From contig JAEUUG010000003.1 in assembly GCA_016787565.1 (NCBI GenBank), positions 434,001 through 498,000 of the forward strand: a stretch of 64,000 nt of DNA, written 5' to 3'. This document shows positions 55,306 through 64,000 of the stretch, piece after piece; position 1 is the stretch's first letter; each line of letters starts with the position of its first letter. The stretch comes from Cyclobacteriaceae bacterium (GTDB lineage Bacteria > Bacteroidota > Bacteroidia > Cytophagales > Cyclobacteriaceae). The notes beneath the pieces were generated by a model, which was not told where the DNA came from, made no database searches, and saw only the letters and a program-made list of their open reading frames with translations. Made by a program: the position numbers and the translations under genes.

Positions 55306-56052
55306 TTATTTGTAATCAATTTTAGGAGGGCGGGGCAAACCCATCAGTTTGCCGATAATCAAAACTACGAATAAATTACTCCAAACCGCCTCCAGCACAC
55401 TTATGTTTTTGATGAGTTTACTGGCATTGCCGAATTCGGGATCAATGCCTCCGAGAATACTCAGGCTATAGGTTACACATTCAGAGTATTGTCGCCACCC
55501 CAATTCAAGATCGGCCCCCAGGCTTCCTGGCCGGATCATACAAATCAGGTCATAAAAGCTACCAAATGAAATACCGATCATCAGAAAAATACAGGCCGAT
55601 CCCCAGAGCTTATCCGGTGTCAGAAACTCACCGGAAAAAATATCGCGCATAGCAAAACTGATCACGACTACTTCAATGGAAAAAAGGAGAATATGGATGA
55701 TGAGAAAAAATATTCTCCGATCGGGTACGTGCAAAACTTTATAATAGGGAAACTCTGTTAACATTCCACTGATGATGATACCGGAGAGGATAATCAGGGT
55801 GATGTTGATGAGAAGTCTGTTTTCAGTAAAGTTTTTCAGCATATCCCACATCAGGAAGGAGTAGAGCGCTCCAAAAAAAAAGAAGATGCTCGTGGCAAAT
55901 TTAGCCCCGGGTGTTTCAGAGCCTTCGAGCAACAAGTCAGTTAATGTCAGTCCAAATACAATGATGATAATCTGATTCAAAACCACATTGCGGTAGTCCT
56001 TTTGCTTTTCGCGCTGAAGTTCAGTACCGTAGTTGAATTTAAATTTAAACAT
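55306..56052 (-). CDS. six-helix membrane protein resembling a two-pore-helix ion channel with degenerate pore loop
   Basis: 248 residues with about six membrane segments (roughly 25-41, 52-70, 80-98, 113-134, 150-170 and 220-238). Between the last two is YSLSILGGIDPEFGNA (about 195-210) followed by NISVLEAVWSNLFVVLIIGKLMG. This layout and the LEAVWSNLFVVLIIGKLMG helix resemble the pore helix-filter-inner helix of Ion_trans_2 channels (usually TLTTxGYGD...), but the potassium filter GYG is replaced by GGID. It is therefore called channel-like only. The gene lies 26 bp before the prohibitin-like gene on the same strand. Function unknown. Confidence 0.65.
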   Translation of the reverse strand: MFKFKFNYGTELQREKQKDYRNVVLNQIIIIVFGLTLTDLLLEGSETPGAKFATSIFFFFGALYSFLMWDMLKNFTENRLLINITLIILSGIIISGMLTEFPYYKVLHVPDRRIFFLIIHILLFSIEVVVISFAMRDIFSGEFLTPDKLWGSACIFLMIGISFGSFYDLICMIRPGSLGADLELGWRQYSECVTYSLSILGGIDPEFGNASKLIKNISVLEAVWSNLFVVLIIGKLMGLPRPPKIDYK

Positions 56053-56158
56053 GGGCGACAGTAAGGTTATAGCGCTGGAAAGTTAGTCCAGGATGAACAA
56101 TTAATTAACTACTTAGTTTGAAAACAATACTTAATTACTTTACATTAAGGTAATTAAG

Positions 56159-58771
56159 TTGGCTTTGGTTAAAGTATTATTGAAGTATATTGCCCATCTT
56201 CTAGCGATACTCCTATTGGGTGTATCGCACCCAGCCCATTGCCAGCAATCGGCTATTGATAGCCTCGAAAAGTTGCTGCAATCCAAACTTAATAATCTCG
56301 AGCGAGTAGATGTGCTGAATCAATTGGCATATGCGTATTATGACCGAGACGACAGCCTGGCTATGCGATACGCCAAACGCGCGTTGCAAGAAGCAGGCTC
56401 TGCCAATTATCTGAGCGGTAAAAAATACGCATGCACTATGGTGGGGTTGGGGTACCTGAGTGAGGGTGAATATGACCAGGCTTTTCAATACTTCCGCCAG
56501 TCGGATGCGATACACGTTGATGACGCTGAAGAAACAGTATCGTATACGCTTTCCCTGATCGGAAACGCCTACCGTGATTTGGCGGTATTTGACTCTTCTT
56601 TATACTATTATGATAGGGCATTGATGGCACTTGGTTCGGATGCTTCTCCCTTTGCGCTTGCGCCTTTATATAAAAACATGGCTTACGTTTTTGCTATCCA
56701 ATGGCGAAATTCGGAAGCTTTGCAACTTCTGGAGAAAGCAGAAACGCTCGCCACAGCAGCGGGTGATGCTTACACCTTACGAAATATTTGGTCGTTGTAC
56801 AGCATGGTGTATGAAAATATGCTCGACTTCAACCGGGCTGAGGAGTACACCGAACGAATGTGCACATCATCTCTCGTTGTCGGAGATTCCTTTCATGTTA
56901 TTCGATGTCATTTGAGTCGTGCTAACCTGGCCTACCACAGGGGCAATTTTCAGCAGGCATTAAAAATTTGCTTTGAAGCGCTTGAACTCTCCAAAACATA
57001 CAGTTATCCACCACAGCTTGTTTCCTTATATGAACAAATCGGTGATGTCTATTCAGAATACTCGCAGTTTGACCTCGCCTTCAAATACTATTTTGAAGCG
57101 CTGAAGATAACAGAAAAGCTTCAACTCCGGTACGAAACAGCTACGCTCTACAGTTCCATTGCGTGGGTTTATAAAGATCAATCCAATTTTGACCTTGCTT
57201 TAGATTATCTCGAAAAATCACAAGCTATTCGGGAGGGAATAGGTGATCAGCGCGGTGTAGCGAATTGTCACAATAGCCGGGGGTTGGTTTACTTACTGCA
57301 GCGTAAGTACACTGAATCAATCGTAGAGCAGGAAAAGGGTTTACGCATTCGTGAGGCAATCAATCATGTAGAGGGAATTTCAGCATCCTTGTTTAATCTT
57401 TCTTTGGTGTACGAGGAGTTGGGCCAACTAACAAAAGCTGAAACACTTCAGAAACAAGCTATTACTATTGAGGAAAAAATTGACAACAAGCAAAACCTAG
57501 CCATTTCCTATTTCAGTCTTGCTGATTTATCGCTTAAGATAGGAAAGGTTGAGCAGGCGGAGGAGTATGCGAACCGGGCCTATGCTTTGGCGAAGCAAAC
57601 GCGGTCAAAATTGCTGATGAGAAATGTGTACACTACCTTTTCAGCATTATACGAAGCAAAAGAGAACTTCGCGAAAGCACTTGAGTATGAGCGATTATCA
57701 CGACAACTCAATGACAGCATTTATTCGGAGGGAAGCATGATAAAACTGGCTGAGATGCAAGCGCTTTACCAATTAGAACAGAAAGATCGTGAGATTAAAC
57801 TACTCAATCAGGACAAACAAATTCAGCAAGACAGAATTTCATTGCAACGGTCGCAAATTAATATGCAGAACATCATCATCCTATCGGTGATAATCGGTTT
57901 AGGTTTGGTCTCTGTTCTGGCGTACAACAATTATCAATATTCGAAACGCATCCGTAAGGCTAACCATGAAATTCTCGAGCAAAAGGAAGAAATTCAGGCG
58001 CAGTCGGAAGAACTTATCGAGGCCAATCAAACCATCTCCCAAATTAATCGAAATCTGGAAGTAAAAGTTGAGGAGCGTACTTCCGCATTGAAACAAGCGT
58101 ATAAGGAACTGGATACATTTTTCTATCGGTCTTCGCATGACTTCCGCAGGCCGCTAACAACATTTTTAGGATTGGCAGAAGTAGCCAAGATTACCGTAAA
58201 AGATCAGAACGCACTGGAGTTGTTTGATAAAGTAAAAGAAACAGCCTCAAATCTTGATAAGATGTTGGTGAAACTTCAATCGATTAGTGATGTGGGTGCA
58301 CAGGAACTGGTGTACAAAGAAGTATTGGTAAAGGAAATTTTTGAAAATGTCTGCAGTGATTTCAGGGACGAACTGAAGCGGAAGAATATTCAAACATCCA
58401 TTGAAGTAAACCTACGGGAGTCATTTGTTTCGTATCCCGCTATGGTGAAAATCATCATGGGAAACCTCATCGAAAACGGCATCAACTTCAGTGGTATGCA
58501 GCAGCCATATATTAAAATGAAAGCCTTTCGGAAAGATCATGAACTCATCCTTCAAGTCAGCGATAATGGCCAGGGTATAGAACAACAATACCAGGATCGG
58601 ATTTTTGAAATGTATTTTCGGGGCAACGAGCGGTCCAAGGGAAACGGGCTCGGGCTGTACATTGTAAAAAAGGCTGTTGAAAAACTTCAGGGAACCATAA
58701 CACTGGAGAGCACCTGGGGCAAAGGATCCATCTTTACTGTACAGCTGCCATTTTATGGGGGTACCGTTTAA
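56159..58771 (+). CDS. TPR-repeat sensor histidine kinase (paralogue 1)
   Basis: 870 residues. No ATG is available; the start is TTG at 56159 (or 56165), before a signal peptide (LLKYIAHLLAILLLGVS). Residues about 30-520 are tetratricopeptide repeats (for example NAYRDLAVFDSSLYYYDRAL, YAFALYK-type repeats in the paralogue). A membrane helix at about 571-590 is followed by a coiled coil (EILEQKEEIQAQSEELIEAN), then the HisKA domain with H659 in SSHDFRRPLTT. The ATPase has NLIENGINFS, DNGQGIE and GNGLGLYIVKKAVE. The phosphorelay partner is not encoded nearby. The next gene is a close paralogue. Signal unknown. Confidence 0.9.
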   Translation: MALVKVLLKYIAHLLAILLLGVSHPAHCQQSAIDSLEKLLQSKLNNLERVDVLNQLAYAYYDRDDSLAMRYAKRALQEAGSANYLSGKKYACTMVGLGYLSEGEYDQAFQYFRQSDAIHVDDAEETVSYTLSLIGNAYRDLAVFDSSLYYYDRALMALGSDASPFALAPLYKNMAYVFAIQWRNSEALQLLEKAETLATAAGDAYTLRNIWSLYSMVYENMLDFNRAEEYTERMCTSSLVVGDSFHVIRCHLSRANLAYHRGNFQQALKICFEALELSKTYSYPPQLVSLYEQIGDVYSEYSQFDLAFKYYFEALKITEKLQLRYETATLYSSIAWVYKDQSNFDLALDYLEKSQAIREGIGDQRGVANCHNSRGLVYLLQRKYTESIVEQEKGLRIREAINHVEGISASLFNLSLVYEELGQLTKAETLQKQAITIEEKIDNKQNLAISYFSLADLSLKIGKVEQAEEYANRAYALAKQTRSKLLMRNVYTTFSALYEAKENFAKALEYERLSRQLNDSIYSEGSMIKLAEMQALYQLEQKDREIKLLNQDKQIQQDRISLQRSQINMQNIIILSVIIGLGLVSVLAYNNYQYSKRIRKANHEILEQKEEIQAQSEELIEANQTISQINRNLEVKVEERTSALKQAYKELDTFFYRSSHDFRRPLTTFLGLAEVAKITVKDQNALELFDKVKETASNLDKMLVKLQSISDVGAQELVYKEVLVKEIFENVCSDFRDELKRKNIQTSIEVNLRESFVSYPAMVKIIMGNLIENGINFSGMQQPYIKMKAFRKDHELILQVSDNGQGIEQQYQDRIFEMYFRGNERSKGNGLGLYIVKKAVEKLQGTITLESTWGKGSIFTVQLPFYGGTV

Positions 58772-58825
58772 TTGTCTCGTAATTCAATTTTCTTCTACTT
58801 GCAGCCAATTGTGATACTTGTCCCG

Positions 58826-61510
58826 ATGCGACACTTTTTCCTTTACACCCTTTTTGTTCTTATACCCCTATCCGTTTATTCTCAAACCAGAGTCATTGAT
58901 AGCCTGTACACGGTAGAGCGGACCACAAATGATATCCGTGAAAAAGTTAATATCCTTCACCGGATCGTTTCTGTAACCTGGGATTATGATTTTGACAAAG
59001 CACGTATAGCGGCAGAGCGAGAGTTGGCATTAGCGCGTCAGACTGGCGATTCTGAAAGTCTGGTGATTGCGTTAACCGATGTGGGCATGTATTATTATTT
59101 CATGGGCGACTATAAGCGCTCTGAGCAGTTTTACAGGCAGGCCCTTCAGGCAGGCGGGAGTAAGAACTTTGGTGAATACCCGGCCTATACCCTTACCCGT
59201 CTCGCCAACCTGCATCGGGTACAGGGCAGTTTTGACTCTGCAACCTATTACTATGATAAGACACAGGAAAGCTTGCAGCATGTTCCTCCTGGTATTGCGC
59301 AGGCATCATTATACTTTCATCGGGGGTGGATGCTTTATGATCTATCGGAGTTTGAAAAAGCACTCCCGTTTTTATACAAAGCCCGGTCGATCAGAAACGC
59401 TATTGGCGATAGCCTGCTGATAGCGGAATGCTGGCGGGTTATTGGAACCGTTCACCTTGGGATGAATCACTATGACTCTGCTGAACATTACCTGACCAAA
59501 ACGTTGGGATTGGCAGAACGTTTTAAAGACACGGAGTTAATCATCCTGACAGAGATTAACAGAGGTGAACTCTTCCAGGCTCAAAGCCAGGTATTATCAA
59601 CAATCAAATCATATGATCGAGCACTCGAGCTATTGACTACACATCCATTTAAGCGGTACCATGCCTTTGCATTGTATAAAATTGGGCAAGTGTTTGAAGA
59701 TCAGGAAAATTATCAGAAGGCTATTGAGTACTATCTCAACGCGCTTACGATGCAACAGGAGATTAATGGTCGCCAGGAAATGGCCCGCATACAATGGCGT
59801 CTGGGCTGGACGTACAATGCACTGAATAATTATGATCTTTCTTCAATGTATGCCGACAAGTCTTTGCAACTGATGAAGACAATCAACGACAGGGCTGGAA
59901 TTTCACTCGCATATAACTTAAAAGGACGAATTGCGGCCAGCCAAAAGCAATTGGATAGAGCCCTGGTGTATTACGATTCAGCTCTATACCTCCGCAAGCA
60001 GTTGGGCTTGCCTGTTTACATTAGCAATACACTATCGAATATTGCCACAATCTATCAGCAAAAGGGACAGTTTATTGAGGCTATTGTTTACCTCAAGCAA
60101 AATCTTGAGTTGAGTGAAAAACTGGGAGACGAAGAGACTCAAGCTATGGCGCTGAATGCCCTGGGTCTGACATACGGCAGAAAGGGTGACTTTCAAAATG
60201 CACTTGCAAGCCTGAAGCGTGCAGAGGATATTGTAAACCGTTTAGGTAAGCTGTATGCCCAACGCGAAAATAATCTCAATTATGCCAGGGTATATAGCGG
60301 GATGAAGCGACCCGATATGGCCGCTATTCATTATGAGCGCTACATCGAGATTGATGAAAATATGCGTGTTCGACAAAATGCTATGGCTGTGCTTGAGCTC
60401 AATGCACTCTACCAGGTTGAAGAAAAGGAAAAGCAAATTCAACTCCTGAGCAATGAAAACCAGTTGAAGGAAACACAAATCAGTGTGCAACAGGCCGAGC
60501 TTCGGTATAAAAATCTTATCCTTATTTTTTCCGTTGCCGGAATTTTAATACTGCTGACGGGTGGGTTTATTCTTTTTCAGTATTACCAGCAGAAGAGTAA
60601 GGCACATGAGGAATTAATGACCCTTCATCACGAAATTCAGGAGAAGAAAGAGGAGATTGAGGCACAGGCAGAAGAATTGATCGAGGCGAATGATGCGCTC
60701 AGCAAACTGAATAATGAGTTGATCGAAAAACAGGAAGAGATTGCCGCGCAATCAGAAGAACTTCGTGAGGCAAATGCCACCATTACGGAAATTAACCAGG
60801 GGCTGGAGCGGATAATCGAAGCCCGCACGTTTCAATTAACAGAGGCTTATAAAGAACTGGATACATTTTTTTATCGCTCTTCGCATGATTTTCGAAGGCC
60901 GCTTACTACGTTTCTTGGTTTGGCTGAGGTGGCAAAAGTTACGATAAAGGATACAAACGCATTGGAGCTTTTTGAGAAAGTAAAAGAAACGGCTACCAAT
61001 CTTGACAAAATGCTTTTCAAGCTACAGTCCATTAGTAATGTAGGTGCACAGCAACTAATTTACAAAGAGGTATTCATCCGGGAAATTTGCAGCAACATTT
61101 TTGATTCCTATCGGGAAGAGCTTGCGCGAAAGAACATTCTCACGAAATGTCAGGTTTCGTTACGAGACGCTTTCTATTCCTATCCTGCCATGGTGAGCCT
61201 GATTCTGGAAAACCTGGTTGAGAATTCCATCAATTTTGCAATGAAAGAAAATCCATTTATAACCATCACCGTCTTTGAAAGAGATCAGCATGTAGTGATC
61301 GAAGTCGAAGACAATGGTGAGGGCATTGATCCCAAATACCAGGATCGCATTTTTGAGATGTATTTTCGGGGCAATGAAAAATCCAAGGGTAATGGCCTTG
61401 GATTATACATTGTAAAAAAGGCTGTTGAAAAACTAAACGGAACCATTTACTTTACAAGTGACCTGGGTAAAGGGGTTATCTTTACTGTTGTGCTTCCCTT
61501 TGCTTCTTAA
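58826..61510 (+). CDS. TPR-repeat sensor histidine kinase (paralogue 2)
   Basis: The ATG at 58826 gives 894 residues with a proper signal peptide (MRHFFLYTLFVLIPLSVYSQ); a TTG immediately after the previous stop would add 18 residues and spoil it. Layout as in paralogue 1: TPRs (GQVFEDQENYQKAIEYYLNAL, AYNLKGRIAASQKQLDRAL), one membrane helix (LILIFSVAGILILLTGGFIL), a longer coiled coil (EIQEKKEEIEAQAEELIEAN, repeated), then H687 in SSHDFRRPLTT, NLVENSINFA, DNGEGID and GNGLGLYIVKKAVE. The genes are 54 bp apart and share long near-identical kinase segments, including 29 identical bases near their 3' ends. Convergent with the oxidoreductase gene. Confidence 0.9.
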   Translation: MRHFFLYTLFVLIPLSVYSQTRVIDSLYTVERTTNDIREKVNILHRIVSVTWDYDFDKARIAAERELALARQTGDSESLVIALTDVGMYYYFMGDYKRSEQFYRQALQAGGSKNFGEYPAYTLTRLANLHRVQGSFDSATYYYDKTQESLQHVPPGIAQASLYFHRGWMLYDLSEFEKALPFLYKARSIRNAIGDSLLIAECWRVIGTVHLGMNHYDSAEHYLTKTLGLAERFKDTELIILTEINRGELFQAQSQVLSTIKSYDRALELLTTHPFKRYHAFALYKIGQVFEDQENYQKAIEYYLNALTMQQEINGRQEMARIQWRLGWTYNALNNYDLSSMYADKSLQLMKTINDRAGISLAYNLKGRIAASQKQLDRALVYYDSALYLRKQLGLPVYISNTLSNIATIYQQKGQFIEAIVYLKQNLELSEKLGDEETQAMALNALGLTYGRKGDFQNALASLKRAEDIVNRLGKLYAQRENNLNYARVYSGMKRPDMAAIHYERYIEIDENMRVRQNAMAVLELNALYQVEEKEKQIQLLSNENQLKETQISVQQAELRYKNLILIFSVAGILILLTGGFILFQYYQQKSKAHEELMTLHHEIQEKKEEIEAQAEELIEANDALSKLNNELIEKQEEIAAQSEELREANATITEINQGLERIIEARTFQLTEAYKELDTFFYRSSHDFRRPLTTFLGLAEVAKVTIKDTNALELFEKVKETATNLDKMLFKLQSISNVGAQQLIYKEVFIREICSNIFDSYREELARKNILTKCQVSLRDAFYSYPAMVSLILENLVENSINFAMKENPFITITVFERDQHVVIEVEDNGEGIDPKYQDRIFEMYFRGNEKSKGNGLGLYIVKKAVEKLNGTIYFTSDLGKGVIFTVVLPFAS

Positions 61511-61515
61511 AATTT

Positions 61516-62922
61516 CTAACCGATCACCGTTGCCGTTTCGGGGTTCCAATTGACTATTTTCTTCTCGAAATAACTTTTGTTACTGGCCAGCGCTGGCCCT
61601 GCTGCGCGCATTCCAAATAAGGCATCTTCCGTGATGGTTGCTTTCTCACGAATACCTTTGTAGAAGTTCATGTGGTGATCGTAGTTGGCATCGTACCCTT
61701 CTGACGCCCTGTATTCTGTACCTGGTTCTATCATTTCCGGTGCAGGGTCGGGATGATTGGCTTTATACCATTTTTCATATTCCTTCTGCTGGGCACTGGA
61801 GAATGTGTTAAAGGTATCCCATCCACCAAAACCCGGATACTTGGGGGTTTTATTTCGGACAACTTTCACAGCACCCCATCCCATGGTAATGGCCCCATCT
61901 GTACCGATAATTTTCAGGCTTTCACCACCGCGGCTGCCATCGGCAAAATTAACGCGCATCTGGAGTGTGAAGGCTGAGTGCTTGTCAGACGCAGGGTAGT
62001 CGTACAGACCAGTTATAATATCCGGAACATCTCTTCCATCTTTCCAATACCGTAAGCCTCCGGTTGCATAAATGCGGTTTGGCCCTTTTGAACTTGTAAC
62101 GGTGTGCAGTCCGGAGAAAAGGTGAACAAATAGATCGCCTGCTATTCCGGTACCATAATCCTGATAATTGCGCCATCTAAAAAAACGCACCGGATCGTAG
62201 GCTACTTTGGGTGCATCACCGATAAATCTATCCCAATCTACTGTTCCGGCATTGGCATCGGTGGGGATGGAATATTGCCATGCACCATTTCCGCCTTGCC
62301 GGTCCATATAGGTCTCTACCACTACTAAATCTCCAATAATACCAGACTCAAAAATTTCACGTGTCTTTTGGGTTACAATAGAACTCACGCGCTGGCTGCC
62401 AACCTGCAGCACCTTGCCCGTTTTCTTTTGCGTTGCAATAACAGCAGCACCCTCTTCCAGCCGGTGAACCATTGGTTTTTCGCAATACACATGTTTGCCT
62501 TTGTTCATGGCATCGATGGATATTCTGTCGTGCCAATGGTCGGAGGTTGCAATAATTACAGCATCTACATCCTTCCTTTCTAATACCTCACGATAGTCGC
62601 GTGTGGTGAAGATGCCGTTTCCATAAAGTTCTTTTGCCCGCTCTAAATGTCCGGAGTACAAGTCACAAACACCAACCAGTTTTACGCCAGGAATTTGCAA
62701 GGAGGTTTCCAAATTACTGAAGCCCATAATGCCCATGCCAATAACAGCAATGTTAACCTGATCGTTGGCTCCGTATTTCACGTGACTTTTTTCCTGACTC
62801 AGTTCAATGATCTGGTTTGGCGTTGCTGAAAAAACAGAGGTTGGTGCCGCACCGGTGATGATGGCAGTGCCCAATGCTTTTTTAATAAAACTTCTTCGTG
62901 ATTTACCGGATGAATGGGACAT
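61516..62922 (-). CDS. Tat-exported Gfo/Idh/MocA family oxidoreductase
   Basis: The start at 62922 gives 468 residues with the twin-arginine signal GKSRRSFIKKALG, followed by IITGAAPTSVFSATP. The NAD(P)-binding Rossmann domain is NIAVIGMGIMGFSNLE (GxGxxG) with VCDLYSG; EKPMVHRLEEGAA carries the conserved EKP motif, and the C-terminal beta-sheet domain has VVETYMDRQGGNGAW and GGLRYWKDGRDVPD. Such periplasmic members act on sugars or other cyclitols; glycosidase-like members (Gfo/Idh/MocA of Bacteroidota) are frequent. Substrate not readable. No sugar-utilisation genes are next to it. Confidence 0.93.
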   Translation of the reverse strand: MSHSSGKSRRSFIKKALGTAIITGAAPTSVFSATPNQIIELSQEKSHVKYGANDQVNIAVIGMGIMGFSNLETSLQIPGVKLVGVCDLYSGHLERAKELYGNGIFTTRDYREVLERKDVDAVIIATSDHWHDRISIDAMNKGKHVYCEKPMVHRLEEGAAVIATQKKTGKVLQVGSQRVSSIVTQKTREIFESGIIGDLVVVETYMDRQGGNGAWQYSIPTDANAGTVDWDRFIGDAPKVAYDPVRFFRWRNYQDYGTGIAGDLFVHLFSGLHTVTSSKGPNRIYATGGLRYWKDGRDVPDIITGLYDYPASDKHSAFTLQMRVNFADGSRGGESLKIIGTDGAITMGWGAVKVVRNKTPKYPGFGGWDTFNTFSSAQQKEYEKWYKANHPDPAPEMIEPGTEYRASEGYDANYDHHMNFYKGIREKATITEDALFGMRAAGPALASNKSYFEKKIVNWNPETATVIG

Positions 62923-62935
62923 ATTCTCAACTAGA

Positions 62936-62966
62936 TTTGTTTGACTTTTGGAAGTTACGATATTTG
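62936..62966 (+). promoter_or_regulatory. candidate mreB-like gene promoter
   Basis: TTTG (62936-62939), a 19-bp spacer and GATATTTG (62959-62966), the same -33/-7 form as the topA candidate. It would leave an 85-90 base leader before the ATG at 63058. A full TAGATTTG also occurs at 62932-62939. Confidence 0.35.
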
Positions 62967-63057
62967 ATCGCAATGCAAATTACGGCAGGGCAATTCTGGA
63001 TTAATGGATGGTAATGGTTTTGAGTGGATGATTTTTTATTGACTAAACGATTATGTG

Positions 63058-64000
63058 ATGTTTACTTTCAATGTTTTTAAAAACAGAAGCTTTGCCATCG
63101 ATTTGGGCAATAACAACACCCTGGTAAGTGATCAGTCAGGGCTCCTTGTTTCCCAACCCTCGTACATTGCATTTGATGCTGGCAATCATGCCATAAAGGC
63201 CGTAGGCGATCAGGCTTTTAGTATGTTTGAAAAAAGCCATCGGGAACTGAAGGCAGTAAAGCCGCTGAAGGGTGGGGTCATTGCGGATTATGATTCGGCT
63301 GCCAGCATGCTGCATGAATTGGTAACACTGGCCAATACCGGCAAAACCCTTCTGAACGGATATGATCACCTTATTTCTGGGGTTCCCTATTACACAACCG
63401 AAGTTGAGCGCAGGGCGCTGCGGGATGCGTTAGGTCAATTCAATGCACACAGAACTCATCTTTTGTATGAGCCATTGGCAGCAGCCCTGGGCATGGGTCT
63501 GAATATCCGCGAGCCCGATGGAAAAATGGTAATCGATATTGGTGGAGGTATTACTGAAATAGTAGTCATCTCCTTGTCGGGCATTGCTACCTTTCAATCC
63601 AGTAAAGTAGCAGGCGATACCTTTGATGCTGAAATTCAGGATTATTTCCGCAGGCAATACAACATGGCCATCGGCCTGAAAACGGCCGAGCAGGTAAAGA
63701 TCAGCGTAGGCGCTGTGCAGGAGGAACTTGTTGCCGCACCTGAACCGATGATGGTGAAAGGCAAGGACTTGATGGAGGGAATTCCGGTTAACCGCAAAAT
63801 TGATCACCGGGAGGTTTCATTTATTCTGGATAAATCTCTCCGTGCTATTGAACTCAGCATTATTCAAACCCTTGAAACGTGCCCACCGGAATTGGCTGCT
63901 GATATCTTCCAAAATGGAATTCATGTAACAGGGGGTAATGCCTTGTTGCGTGGTTTGAAGGAGCGTTTTGAAAAAATAATAAAACTCCCCGTTCATATTG
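63058..64000 (+). CDS. MreB-like rod-shape-determining protein, divergent (3' truncated by window)
   Basis: The frame is open to the last base, giving 314 codons of an actin-fold (ASKHA) protein. The phosphate-1 motif is AIDLGNNNTLV (MreB usually DLGTANTL), followed by QPSYIAFD, VKPLKGGVIADYDSA (very MreB-like), ISGVPYYTTEVERRALRDAL, LYEPLAAALGMGL, VIDIGGGITEIVVISLSG (phosphate-2) and GIHVTGGNALLRGLKERF (adenosine motif). Order and spacing are MreB throughout, but several nearly invariant residues differ, so this looks like a paralogue rather than the main MreB. MreB filaments guide lateral cell-wall synthesis. The start ATG at 63058 overlaps an upstream ATG-TGA, with no Shine-Dalgarno. Confidence 0.88.
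   Translation, partial: MFTFNVFKNRSFAIDLGNNNTLVSDQSGLLVSQPSYIAFDAGNHAIKAVGDQAFSMFEKSHRELKAVKPLKGGVIADYDSAASMLHELVTLANTGKTLLNGYDHLISGVPYYTTEVERRALRDALGQFNAHRTHLLYEPLAAALGMGLNIREPDGKMVIDIGGGITEIVVISLSGIATFQSSKVAGDTFDAEIQDYFRRQYNMAIGLKTAEQVKISVGAVQEELVAAPEPMMVKGKDLMEGIPVNRKIDHREVSFILDKSLRAIELSIIQTLETCPPELAADIFQNGIHVTGGNALLRGLKERFEKIIKLPVHI

Overview
The window looks like chromosomal DNA of a Bacteroidota bacterium, most likely of the order Cytophagales (Cyclobacteriaceae/Chryseolinea-like). The reasons are several PorP/SprF-type outer-membrane proteins paired with giant secreted proteins ending in type IX secretion (T9SS) type B sorting domains, SprB-type repeats, a TAnnTTTG -7 promoter element in front of several genes, few recognisable Shine-Dalgarno sites, and a split methionine synthase under a SAM riboswitch. 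There is no prophage, insertion sequence, CRISPR array or tRNA/rRNA. Two non-coding RNA elements are clear: an SRP RNA (about 8408-8500, minus) and a SAM-I riboswitch (27546-27664, plus).

Layout. 1-4086: 3' part of a T9SS adhesin followed by its PorP/SprF partner. 4141-8504: CCA-adding enzyme, ECF sigma factor with a membrane partner, an FtsE ATPase without FtsX, transaldolase, SRP RNA. 8560-13571: NTF2-like secreted protein, gyrB, ppk1. 13580-25542 (minus): a four-gene surface locus made of a PorP/SprF protein with a C-terminal SPOR domain, a 1067-residue beta-propeller adhesin, a 2092-residue adhesin with about 14 SprB-like repeats, and a second PorP/SprF. 25748-32447: PorT-like outer-membrane barrel, exopolyphosphatase, then riboswitch-metH1-metH2-metF (methionine regeneration). 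32602-40188: class C beta-lactamase-like hydrolase, sodium-coupled NSS and AGCS transporters, an unrecognised conserved 482-residue protein, DoxX, SixA-like phosphatase. 40303-44306: topA, sirtuin, coaX. 44297-48387 (minus): a bacterial SPFH-GYF protein, a zinc-ribbon membrane protein, a paraoxonase-like protein and a TlpA thioredoxin. 48460-56052: TPR lipoprotein-like/secreted protein, small conserved protein, SpmA-SpmB fusion, RsmE, acyl-CoA-binding protein, citrate synthase, prohibitin-like SPFH protein, a channel-like membrane protein. 56159-61510: two tandem paralogous TPR histidine kinases. 61516-64000: Tat-exported Gfo/Idh/MocA oxidoreductase and the 5' part of a divergent MreB.

Most of the window is housekeeping. 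The parts most likely to reward work are the adhesin/SprF locus with a palindrome over its internal promoter, the riboswitch with a stem abutting the metH start, the tandem TPR kinases with no response regulator, the channel-like protein with a degenerate pore loop beside an SPFH protein, the unrecognised 482-residue protein, and a 44-bp palindromic intergenic repeat present twice. I do not see one clearly new defence or mobile system. All statements on families are from reading motifs by eye; no searches were run.
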